Source: Psychrobacter sp. (lineage in GTDB: Bacteria; Pseudomonadota; Gammaproteobacteria; Pseudomonadales; Moraxellaceae). Taken from it: 7,693 nucleotides of DNA. The notes under the pieces are model-generated. The model saw nothing but the letters and a program-made list of their open reading frames with translations. It did no database searches and had not been told where the DNA came from. Shown here piece by piece: positions 1-5,911 of the stretch (positions are counted from its first letter, which is position 1; the number at the start of each line of letters is the position of its first letter). The stretch covers positions 1 through 7,693 of the forward strand of contig JARIAA010000101.1 of assembly GCA_029264635.1 (NCBI GenBank), read 5' to 3'. A program made the translations under genes and the position numbers.

Positions 1-479
1 TCTTTATCTTTACCGTAGACCTTTTCACGTTGCACGCGGCTGGTTGAATTATAGACATGAACGATGGCTCGCTTTGCACCTTTTAATGATTCAAAAGTAC
101 GCGCAATCAGATGCTCACGGGCCTGTACCAATACTTGTAACGTCACATCATCAGGTACATGGTCTTCTTCAATAAGCTTACGCGCAAAATCAAACTCAAC
201 TTGCGCCGCTGACGGAAAACCTATTTCAATCTCTTTAAAACCAACATCAACCAAAGTCTTAAAAAAACGCATTTTTTGCTCAATCGTCATCGGGTCAATC
301 AAAGCTTGATTACCATCGCGCAGATCGACACTGGCCCATATTGGCGATTTTTCAATAGTTTTACTCGGCCAAGTACGATCTGATAATAAAGGTGCGAACG
401 CAAAAGGACGATATTTACGAAAATCGAAAGCAGCGTTTTTTGGCGTAACTTTTGTAGTACGTACGGCTTGGTCAGACAT
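1..479 (-). CDS. leuA: 2-isopropylmalate synthase, N-terminal part (runs off the left edge)
   Basis: This enzyme condenses acetyl-CoA with 2-oxoisovalerate, the first committed step of leucine synthesis in the cytoplasm. Only 159 codons are present; the rest lies beyond base 1. The N-terminus has the character of the long, actinobacterial/pseudomonad-type (type 2) LeuA: a lead segment with RTWPSK (residues 35-40), then SVDLRDGNQALIDPM (50-64), where the Arg and the metal-binding Asp55 of the DRE-TIM barrel sit. GFKEIEIGFPSA (80-91) and HVYNSTSRVQRE (141-152) follow and are typical of the family. The start is ATG at 479-477, preceded by AAAGGA six bases upstream. Another in-frame ATG at 518-516 would add 13 residues but has no ribosome site. 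The gene is divergent from an Lrp-type regulator. Leucine feedback through the C-terminal domain is known for the family but that domain is outside the window. Confidence 0.95.
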   Translation of the reverse strand, partial: MSDQAVRTTKVTPKNAAFDFRKYRPFAFAPLLSDRTWPSKTIEKSPIWASVDLRDGNQALIDPMTIEQKMRFFKTLVDVGFKEIEIGFPSAAQVEFDFARKLIEEDHVPDDVTLQVLVQAREHLIARTFESLKGAKRAIVHVYNSTSRVQREKVYGKDK

Positions 480-485
480 GATCAA

Positions 486-491
486 TCCTTT
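486..491 (-). promoter_or_regulatory. Ribosome binding site of leuA
   Basis: Read on the minus strand this is AAAGGA, six bases before the ATG at 479-477. It decides the leuA start in favour of this ATG over the in-frame ATG 39 bases upstream, which has nothing purine-rich in front of it. Confidence 0.7.
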
Positions 492-561
492 TAAATGAAG
501 TGATGGACTATATAGCATCAACTAAATGGCTGTGACATAAAAGATACTGGTTATACTATTA

Positions 562-589
562 TGATAGCAAAGTTTATAGAGTGAAAAAC
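562..589 (-). promoter_or_regulatory. Candidate leuA promoter
   Basis: On the minus strand a TATCAT box (567-562, five of six to TATAAT) lies 16 bases after TTTTTC (589-584, a poor -35). Transcription would start near 555, giving a leader of about 75 bases before leuA. The leader shows no clear hairpin or terminator, so no attenuator is visible. The assignment rests only on consensus likeness in AT-rich DNA. Confidence 0.35.
565..579. promoter_or_regulatory. Candidate Lrp-type binding site between leuA and the regulator
   Basis: The 15 bases TAGCAAAGTTTATAG match 12 of 15 positions of the E. coli Lrp consensus YAGHAWATTWTDCTR as I remember it. They overlap the -10 box and spacer of the candidate leuA promoter, so a bound regulator could block it. 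Lrp-family consensus sites are degenerate and this DNA is AT-rich, so chance matches are likely. Binding by the neighbouring regulator is inferred only. Confidence 0.25.
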
Positions 590-644
590 TGCTTTTTTTA
601 ACAAACCAATTATCATTTTTAGTGTTTAATGCTATTTATCCCTA

Positions 645-650
645 TATAAT
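645..650 (+). promoter_or_regulatory. Candidate -10 box of the Lrp-type regulator gene
   Basis: A perfect TATAAT sits 31 bases before the ATG at 682. The -35 region is poor (TGTTTA at 623-628, spacing 16), which would fit an activator-dependent or weak promoter. A start near 656-658 would leave a leader of about 25 bases. It would also place the possible GTG start at 622 upstream of the transcript, which supports starting the protein at 682. Confidence 0.45.
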
Positions 651-681
651 TAGTATAAATCACTACCAGCTATCTAAAAAC

Positions 682-1149
682 ATGACTGATAATCACATGA
701 TCGATGATATTGATAAGCGACTTCTACGCCTATTACAGACAGAAGCTCGTATGAGTATTACTGAGCTGGCTGAAAAGGTTAATCTGTCTGCCACTCCGTG
801 CGCGCGCCGTATCAAACGTTTAGAAGATAACGGTATTATCACAGGTTATTATACGCAAACTGATGCAGAAAAAATGGGTTATCCGCTCGCCGTATTTATT
901 GCCATTAGCATGGATCGACACACCGCTGAGCGTTTTGAGCAGTTTGAGCGTAAAGTACAAAGCTTTAATGAAGTGGTTAGTTGTAGCATCGTCACGGGTC
1001 GTTCTGAAGATTATATGATTAAAGTACGGGTACGCGATATGGCACACTATGAAGAGTTTTTATTACATCGGCTCAATCGTATCGAGGGTGTGGCACAAGT
1101 ACATACAAGCTTTGAATTACGAGAAGTGTTTAGTCGCAGCATCGTCTAA
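682..1149 (+). CDS. Lrp/AsnC-family transcriptional regulator
   Basis: This is a DNA-binding regulator that senses small molecules, usually amino acids, and acts as a dimer or octamer. With the ATG at 682 it has 155 residues, the normal size for the family. An N-terminal winged helix-turn-helix (about 7-55) carries the pattern SITELAEKVNLSATPCARRI with the Lrp-like SxTPC turn. The C-terminal RAM/AsnC effector domain (about 68-147) contains VTGRSEDYMIKVRVRDM, equivalent to the VSGDFDYLLKTRVPDM region of E. coli Lrp. The frame is open back to a GTG at 622, adding 20 residues, but those are unlike the family and lie upstream of the likely transcript start. An ATG at 697 is also possible. No good ribosome site precedes any candidate. 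It is divergent from leuA, so control of leuA and itself is a reasonable guess; the effector is not deducible. It is closer to Lrp than to short AsnC-only proteins. Confidence 0.92.
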   Translation: MTDNHMIDDIDKRLLRLLQTEARMSITELAEKVNLSATPCARRIKRLEDNGIITGYYTQTDAEKMGYPLAVFIAISMDRHTAERFEQFERKVQSFNEVVSCSIVTGRSEDYMIKVRVRDMAHYEEFLLHRLNRIEGVAQVHTSFELREVFSRSIV

Positions 1150-1159
1150 CAGCCTACTT

Positions 1160-2434
1160 TTAAAAATAACTGTTACGCTGCCGACTAAATAGTACTATTA
1201 GAACAAGTCCAGTCAACAGACCAACCGCAGCGACTAATAGAACTGCATTGAAATTATCATCTTGTCCTGCTAAGGCGACCGTCACTAATGGCCCAATAAA
1301 CTGCCCAAGTGCATAGGCTAAAGTTGCCAATCCTATCAGCAGATTGGAGTAAGAAGGATTGATATTTTTAATGATGTTCAAGGTCATCGAGACCATACCG
1401 ACAAAGGTTAATCCTAAGATAATCGCATTTGCATACAAACCAAACGCGCACTTAAACCATAAAGGCAAAAGCATCCCTAATGCATGTAATAAAGTTAAAC
1501 CCATTAAGGTTTTAGTCTCGCCAATACGTCTAGCAAGTGCACCCCACAGAGGGTTGGAGAGCATCGCAAAGATACCCACCAACAACCAAATAAGCAGTCC
1601 AGCGTAGCTTTGTGTTGTCAGCCGCTGAGCTGCCATTACTGGCAAAAAGGTGGCTGAGGTAATATAACCAAACCCTGCCAGTACATAGCTTGCTAATAAA
1701 AGCACAATAGCTTTGGTATGTCCAGCGACTGCTTCATATAATGAACGTTTAAAATTGATATAGGTTTGGCGTACAGATAGATGAGTCGTATGGAGCGCTG
1801 AATTTACTACCACTTTTTCGATAGATGCATTTATATCTGTATGAAATGGTCGTATACCGTAAAGTAGCCATATGAGTGGCAAACTACTTATGCCCGCTAC
1901 CAGCCAGATAGTATTGAAATGATAGCCGAGTACTAATAACCACCAAGTCAAGACGGCTGAGAGGCTAATACCTACCCCTATCCCTGCATAATGTAATGCC
2001 GAGAGTACAGAGCGGCGCTCATTGCTAAAGCTTTGAATCACCAATGATGAGCTCAAAATCATGGCAACCCCGCTCGCGATACCTGCTAGCAAACGAATAA
2101 CATACCATAGGTTTAATGACATCTCCGGCACGACAAGCATGACAGTCGTAACGACACTAACAAGCGTCCATAGCATGAGCATTTGCCACGTCAGTCGCTG
2201 CGGGACAAACATCGCAACAAGCGCACCGATAAAGTAGCCAATATAATTAATTGAAGCAAGCCATCCAGCAATGGCCGTCGATAATGACAGCTGAATCATA
2301 ATATCGGGCAAAGTAGCCGTAAACAAAAAGCGCCCATAACCCATCACCACTGCTAGACAGTAAAGACCTATCCAAGCGATCGCAATTTCGTTGGTAATAA
2401 GAGCAAAGATACGGCCTTTGGGAGCAGTCATCAT
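1160..2434 (-). CDS. MFS transporter of the YbfB/YjiJ type
   Basis: This is a predicted inner-membrane permease of about 12 helices. Substrates are not established for the family as far as I know. Numbering from the GTG at 2464, helix 1 holds the family-like MGYGRFLFTATLPDI (41-55). SINYIGYFIGAL (71-82), RLLAGIASGVAMI (124-136), HYAGIGVGISLSAVL (158-172) and GYITSATFLPVMA (266-278) follow. A cytoplasmic loop of roughly 45 residues (about 205-250) separates the two six-helix halves, and the tail is short. The start is unsettled. GTG at 2464 has AAGGA only two bases ahead, which is too close. ATG at 2434, followed at once by another ATG, gives a conventional N-terminus without a clear ribosome site, and I chose it. 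The stop lies 10 bases from the stop of the convergent Lrp-type gene. A role in amino-acid export under that regulator is possible but nothing in the sequence shows it. Confidence 0.88.
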   Translation of the reverse strand: MMTAPKGRIFALITNEIAIAWIGLYCLAVVMGYGRFLFTATLPDIMIQLSLSTAIAGWLASINYIGYFIGALVAMFVPQRLTWQMLMLWTLVSVVTTVMLVVPEMSLNLWYVIRLLAGIASGVAMILSSSLVIQSFSNERRSVLSALHYAGIGVGISLSAVLTWWLLVLGYHFNTIWLVAGISSLPLIWLLYGIRPFHTDINASIEKVVVNSALHTTHLSVRQTYINFKRSLYEAVAGHTKAIVLLLASYVLAGFGYITSATFLPVMAAQRLTTQSYAGLLIWLLVGIFAMLSNPLWGALARRIGETKTLMGLTLLHALGMLLPLWFKCAFGLYANAIILGLTFVGMVSMTLNIIKNINPSYSNLLIGLATLAYALGQFIGPLVTVALAGQDDNFNAVLLVAAVGLLTGLVLIVLFSRQRNSYF

Positions 2435-2479
2435 GACAGAGCCACTTTGTGGTAATGGGCACACAATCCTTGTGTTAAG

Positions 2480-2508
2480 AATCTACCGATATAGTCGATA
2501 TATTTCAA
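2480..2508 (-). promoter_or_regulatory. Candidate promoter of the MFS transporter, with CGATATA repeats in its spacer
   Basis: On the minus strand TTGAAA (2508-2503, five of six to TTGACA) is followed after exactly 17 bases by TAGATT (2485-2480, four of six). On the plus strand the spacer holds CGATATA at 2487-2493 and its second copy at 2496-2502, nine bases apart. Transcription would begin around 2473. That is nine bases before the GTG at 2464 or 39 before the ATG at 2434. The repeat pair may be an operator. Confidence 0.4.
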
Positions 2509-2599
2509 AAACAATATAGCACTACTGGAATGAATTTTACGCAGCCTTTGTGAAAGCAGCAAGCAAGGAAAATTTATACCATTATCGCCCTTAACTCTA

Positions 2600-2620
2600 C
2601 AACTGTTTTATTTTCAGTTG
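2600..2620. repeat. Inverted repeat CAACTG-N9-CAGTTG
   Basis: Two perfect 6-base arms (2600-2605 and 2615-2620) flank a loop of only T and A. Neither strand has a T-run right after the second arm, so it is not a standard intrinsic terminator. The left arm overlaps TTGTAG (2602-2597 on the minus strand), which lies 18 bases before TATAAA (2578-2573), a second possible promoter for the MFS gene. It could be a protein site or chance. The rest of the gap between the kinase and MFS genes shows nothing I can name. Confidence 0.4.
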
Positions 2621-2667
2621 ACTATAGTACTTAAGAGCAAAAATACAGTATAAAAACGACTTAAAAA

Positions 2668-4020
2668 CTAGGACATATTAAGTGCTGGCGATGAAGGCTT
2701 CTGTGTGTCGGTCTGCCCTAATATCTGTACTCGCTGATCGCTAAACATATCCATATCAGGCGCTAAAGTGCGCATAAACCGATCAAAATATAACAACTGC
2801 TTGGTCAATAATGCAAAATCACGGGGAAAATGAATACCGTGACGCTTACCGACTTCAACGATTTCAAGCATCATTTGATTGAGCTCATCAGCCTGCTCTT
2901 TACTGTTAAAAGGCACACCACTTGTGAAGCTAATATCTTCTGCCATGATAGTTTTCATCATGCGCTGTAGATCATTTGCTAAATCAAGCTCATCGACATT
3001 ACTGCGCCCATGAGTCATCTCCATGTCGATCATATGCTGCGCCATTGCTTGATAATTGTTATCTTGCAACGCCTGCATCATACCCATACAGGCCCGCCAG
3101 CTTTCAGCCTTTAACTTACCTACGATACCGAAATCCAAAAATCCAATTCGGCCATCTGTCAAAAGCATTAAGTTACCTGCATGCAAATCAGCATGGAAAC
3201 TATTGCAGAACATCAGGCTTGCAAACCACGTATTTAAGGTATCAGCCATCACTTGCGCTGGATCGTCACAATACTGGCGCATAGCTGTCTCATCAATCAT
3301 AGAGACACCATATAACCGACTCATAGTCAGTACGCGCTTCGTCGTGAGCTCATCATAAACTTGCGGCGCCACCACCTTTGTATTCCCTGATAGGCTCAAA
3401 AACTGCTGAAAATCACGAATGTTCTGGGCTTCAGCAATAAAATCAGTCTCAGCAAGCATGCGCAAACGAATCTCATCAATAATCGGAGCAATGCTGGCAA
3501 ACCTCATTGACGGCATTAGCAGCTCAAGCAGTTTAGTGACCCCATGCAACACGCCCAAATCGGTTTGCATGATGGTTTCGACTTCAGGCTTTTGCACCTT
3601 TAATACCACTTCATCGCCATTGTGCAAACGTGCGGCATGCACTTGGGCGATCGAGGCTGATGCTAATGGTTTTTCGTCAATAAATGCAAATTTGTCAGCC
3701 AGCGTTTGCCCGTCGACTGCCAGCTCAGCTGTCAATACCTGCTCGATGTAAGCATAAGATAATGGAGTCGTTTGATCCAAACAATCTTGAAACGCCTCTA
3801 CATACTCACGTGGAAATAACGATGGCGTACTGGCTATAAACTGGCCGATTTTAATATAAGTGGTACCAAGCTGCTCAAAGGTGTCTTTTAATAGTCTTGC
3901 ATCAGGCTTCTCGCCTTTTGCAACTCTTAGCGCAGATAGACCAGCGACACTGACTGTCTGACGCATGCGGTTAACCACGTTGAACGAATGCTTGAGTAAA
4001 TGAGGGCGATGAATTTTCAT
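2668..4020 (-). CDS. ABC1/AarF/UbiB-family atypical protein kinase-like protein
   Basis: Members of this family have a protein-kinase-like fold, bind ATP, and in known cases support ubiquinone synthesis or lipid handling. Residues are numbered from the TTG at 4029. The family-specific KxGQ motif is KIGQ at 60-63. The Ala-rich nucleotide loop is ASASIAQVHAA (123-133). The ATP lysine is Lys144 in VVLKVQKPE, and the ExD motif is at 194-196. The catalytic-loop counterpart is HADLHAGN (279-286), with the metal-binding DFG at 299-301. All hallmark residues are present, so it should be active. It is about 450 residues long with no hydrophobic C-terminal helices, whereas canonical UbiB has about 540 with two membrane helices; I therefore do not call it ubiB. 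I chose ATG at 4020; a TTG nine bases upstream is possible and neither has a good ribosome site. It follows the MoeB-like gene by 86 bases on the same strand. Confidence 0.9.
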   Translation of the reverse strand: MKIHRPHLLKHSFNVVNRMRQTVSVAGLSALRVAKGEKPDARLLKDTFEQLGTTYIKIGQFIASTPSLFPREYVEAFQDCLDQTTPLSYAYIEQVLTAELAVDGQTLADKFAFIDEKPLASASIAQVHAARLHNGDEVVLKVQKPEVETIMQTDLGVLHGVTKLLELLMPSMRFASIAPIIDEIRLRMLAETDFIAEAQNIRDFQQFLSLSGNTKVVAPQVYDELTTKRVLTMSRLYGVSMIDETAMRQYCDDPAQVMADTLNTWFASLMFCNSFHADLHAGNLMLLTDGRIGFLDFGIVGKLKAESWRACMGMMQALQDNNYQAMAQHMIDMEMTHGRSNVDELDLANDLQRMMKTIMAEDISFTSGVPFNSKEQADELNQMMLEIVEVGKRHGIHFPRDFALLTKQLLYFDRFMRTLAPDMDMFSDQRVQILGQTDTQKPSSPALNMS

Positions 4021-4106
4021 AAAGGACAACTATAATTGAAAAGCAAAATTGTATAATAAAAAAGTTTGTGACGCTAAAAATATAATATTTGAAAACAGTG
4101 GGATAG

Positions 4107-4913
4107 CTAAACGGCACATATAGGACAATGCTGATCCTGTCGATAACCCATGAGTCGCTGCTGCATTCGACTACCATCCCACAAAAGCAGCTTATTTTTC
4201 AATGGATTTTTGGTTAATCCTAAATATTGCAAGGCAGCGTTAGCCTGCAAGCTACCTATAATAGCCGTGGTACTAGCGAGCACCCCAGAATTGGCGCAAG
4301 TACGCTCATCAGCCTCTGCATCGCCAGCTTCTGCATAAACTGCCACTGAACCAAATACACAGTAATAACAACCTGTATTTAAATGCGGTTCAAATAACGC
4401 CAATTGACCTTGCATGCCAATGGCTGACGCAGTCAATAGCGGAACCTGGTAACGCACACTAATGCGATTAATAATATCACGCGTCGCAAAGTTATCAGTG
4501 CAGTCTAAAAGTAAATCGGGCTTCCTCGTCGCCATCTCAAGCAAATCGTAAGCATTGTCTTCACTCAGGCGGGCAACTGTGCCACGAGCACTTATTAGAG
4601 GGTTAATCCTCTCTAGCATTTGGGCAGCGGTCAGGGCTTTGGGCTTACCGATATCTTCAGGTAAAAACAGCGTTTGACGTTGTAAATTGCTCGCTTCAAT
4701 CTCATCGTCATCAATCAGATGAGTTTGCCCAAGTCCTGCACGCACCAAAGTCTCAGAAGCTGGGCAACCAAGGCCGCCCGCCCCAATCATGACTATACGA
4801 GACGATTTTAGTCGTAACTGAGCCTCAATGTCCCAGCCGTCGAGCAATATTTGCCGTGCATAACGCAGCAGCTCATCATCTGATAGCGCTACTGTTTCTG
4901 TTAAATACGTCAT
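4107..4913 (-). CDS. moeB: MoeB/ThiF/HesA-family E1-like adenylyltransferase
   Basis: This protein adenylates the C-terminal Gly-Gly of a small ubiquitin-like sulfur carrier (MoaD for molybdopterin, ThiS for thiamine). Numbering is from a TTG at 4925. The nucleotide-binding GAGGLG is at 48-53. The ATP-contact segment is ASNLQRQTLF (78-87), then IGKPKA (92-97) and the metal-binding DCTDN (141-145). The candidate catalytic Cys210 sits in ERTCANSGV. Two Cys pairs, Cys186/Cys189 (CYYC) and Cys267/Cys270 (CPIC), form the usual structural zinc site. There is no C-terminal rhodanese domain, as in E. coli MoeB. The start is ATG at 4913 with GGTGA five bases upstream; the TTG at 4925 overlaps that ribosome site. 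It lies 35 bases after prmC, an order I recall from Pseudomonas (prfA-prmC-moeB). No moaD or thiS is nearby, so MoeB versus ThiF is judged by context only. Confidence 0.88.
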   Translation of the reverse strand: MTYLTETVALSDDELLRYARQILLDGWDIEAQLRLKSSRIVMIGAGGLGCPASETLVRAGLGQTHLIDDDEIEASNLQRQTLFLPEDIGKPKALTAAQMLERINPLISARGTVARLSEDNAYDLLEMATRKPDLLLDCTDNFATRDIINRISVRYQVPLLTASAIGMQGQLALFEPHLNTGCYYCVFGSVAVYAEAGDAEADERTCANSGVLASTTAIIGSLQANAALQYLGLTKNPLKNKLLLWDGSRMQQRLMGYRQDQHCPICAV

Positions 4914-4918
4914 ATTTA

Positions 4919-4923
4919 TCACC
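4919..4923 (-). promoter_or_regulatory. Ribosome binding site deciding the moeB start
   Basis: On the minus strand this is GGTGA, five bases before the ATG at 4913-4911. It overlaps the alternative in-frame TTG (4925-4923), which makes the TTG an unlikely start. Confidence 0.6.
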
Positions 4924-4948
4924 AAATGTATTACTTAGAAAAAGCCAA

Positions 4949-5845
4949 TCATCGAATTTGCCCAAACGTCACTCGATCATTACCGCCATAATCTTGCACC
5001 GTTTTTACTGCCCTAAAGCTATTATCTGACAGTATTTGCCGTACTGCTGTACCTTGATTAAAACCATGTTCGATCGCTAATAGTCCACCTGTACGTAAAT
5101 ACTTTGGTGCCTGCCGTGCAATATGCTCTATATCGGCAAGTCCATGGTTAGGGGCAATTAACGCGCTAATCGGTTCAGCTATTAAACGTGCTAAATGCAC
5201 ATCCTTGTCATCAATATAAGGCGGGTTGGACACAATCACATCAAATAATTGCTCGTCCTGAGTAGACAGCTTGTCATACCAGCTACTGTGCACAAATTCA
5301 ATATTGGCAACATCATTAATAATTGCATTTTGCTTGGCAACTTTAAGCGCTTCTAGCGATAAATCAACAGCGACCGTTTGCCAATGACTGTGTTTCGATT
5401 TGTGTTTTAGCTCGTGCGCCAAACTAATCGCAATACATCCCGAACCAGTACCTAAATCTAGTAGCCGCTTTGACTGATTAACATCATTTAAACTTTTTGG
5501 TTGAGACTCTATCCAATTTAATACCTGTTCAACCAACACTTCAGTATCAGGTCGAGGGATTAACGTATGCTCGTTAACGGTAAAGTTGAGCGACCAAAAC
5601 TCTTGCTGTCCTGTTAAATAGGCAAGCGGCATGCCAGCCTGCAGTTTAGCAATCCCCGTATTAAAGTGCTCATATTCAGCTTTAGACAGCTTATAACTTT
5701 CGTCAGTGATTAAAAACATAGCTGGCTTATCAATGACATATAGTAACCAATCCGTTAACCAAAATGACGGCAGCATCATACTTGTGTCTGTATTCGTCAG
5801 TTGCTGAATCTGCTGCTTTATTTGACGAATGGTGGACGCTGTCAT
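4949..5845 (-). CDS. prmC: Peptide chain release factor N5-glutamine methyltransferase
   Basis: PrmC (HemK) uses S-adenosylmethionine to methylate the glutamine of the GGQ motif in release factors RF1 and RF2, which raises termination efficiency. The 298 residues fall into a helical N-terminal domain (about 1-75) and a Rossmann-type methyltransferase domain. PLAYLTGQQEFW (73-84) and LIPRPDTEVLVE (95-106) are the conserved linker and domain entry. LDLGTGSGCIAISLA (129-143) is the SAM-binding motif I, and Asp161 lies in the ribose-binding strand. NPPY (207-210) is the substrate-glutamine motif that marks the family. The ATG at 5845 has AAGAGTG upstream with a four-base gap. It is 66 bases after the AmpG-type gene and 35 before the moeB-type gene, all on one strand. 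The usual upstream partner prfA is absent here. I find no terminator on either side, so at least prmC-moeB is probably one transcript. Confidence 0.96.
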   Translation of the reverse strand: MTASTIRQIKQQIQQLTNTDTSMMLPSFWLTDWLLYVIDKPAMFLITDESYKLSKAEYEHFNTGIAKLQAGMPLAYLTGQQEFWSLNFTVNEHTLIPRPDTEVLVEQVLNWIESQPKSLNDVNQSKRLLDLGTGSGCIAISLAHELKHKSKHSHWQTVAVDLSLEALKVAKQNAIINDVANIEFVHSSWYDKLSTQDEQLFDVIVSNPPYIDDKDVHLARLIAEPISALIAPNHGLADIEHIARQAPKYLRTGGLLAIEHGFNQGTAVRQILSDNSFRAVKTVQDYGGNDRVTFGQIR

Positions 5846-5862
5846 AGATCACTCTTAAAAAT

Positions 5863-5895
5863 ACTGGTTAATGAATAAGTTAGTTTCACTGGTTA
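5863..5895. repeat. Pair of ACTGGTTA direct repeats between the AmpG-type gene and prmC
   Basis: ACTGGTTA occurs at 5863-5870 and 5888-5895, 25 bases apart start to start, in the 66-base gap ahead of prmC. No hairpin with a T-run is seen in the gap. The repeats could be an operator but an 8-base pair is weak evidence. Confidence 0.3.
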
Positions 5896-5911
5896 TAGTT
5901 TATTATCCTAG

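Noticed and set aside
64..309. Plus-strand open frame of 81 codons at the left edge.
   Set aside because: It lies antisense to the clear leuA reading frame and has no recognisable features of its own.
477..518. A leucine-rich leader peptide ahead of leuA (ATG at 518-516 followed by CTA, CTT, TTA and TTG among 13 codons), suggesting an attenuator.
   Set aside because: The stretch is in frame with leuA and has no stop, so it is an N-terminal extension and not a separate leader. It has no ribosome site, and no terminator-like hairpin follows. The leucine codons include the bases of the real ribosome site by chance.
622..681. N-terminal extension of the Lrp-type protein from GTG 622 (20 extra residues).
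   Set aside because: The added residues are unlike the family, no ribosome site precedes the GTG, and the perfect TATAAT at 645-650 lies inside this stretch, so the transcript likely begins after it.
1148..1181. Possible hairpins (AACAG/CTGTT or CAGC/GCTG) across the convergent gene ends as a bidirectional terminator.
   Set aside because: The stems are only four to five bases with loops of 17 or more and no proper T-run follows, so they are not convincing terminators.
2976..3751. Plus-strand open frames opposite the ABC1-type kinase gene.
   Set aside because: They are antisense to a gene with all family motifs intact, have no recognisable domains, and show low-complexity Ser/Thr-rich translations typical of antisense frames.
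4919..4925. TTG start for the MoeB-like protein at 4925.
   Set aside because: It overlaps the GGTGA ribosome site that is well placed for the ATG at 4913; the ATG start gives a normal family N-terminus.
544..5870. Shared 10-mer ATACTGGTTA at 544-553 (before leuA) and 5861-5870 (before prmC), considered as a common operator.
   Set aside because: In 7.7 kb on both strands, on the order of a hundred 10-base pair matches are expected by chance, and no flanking similarity extends the match.
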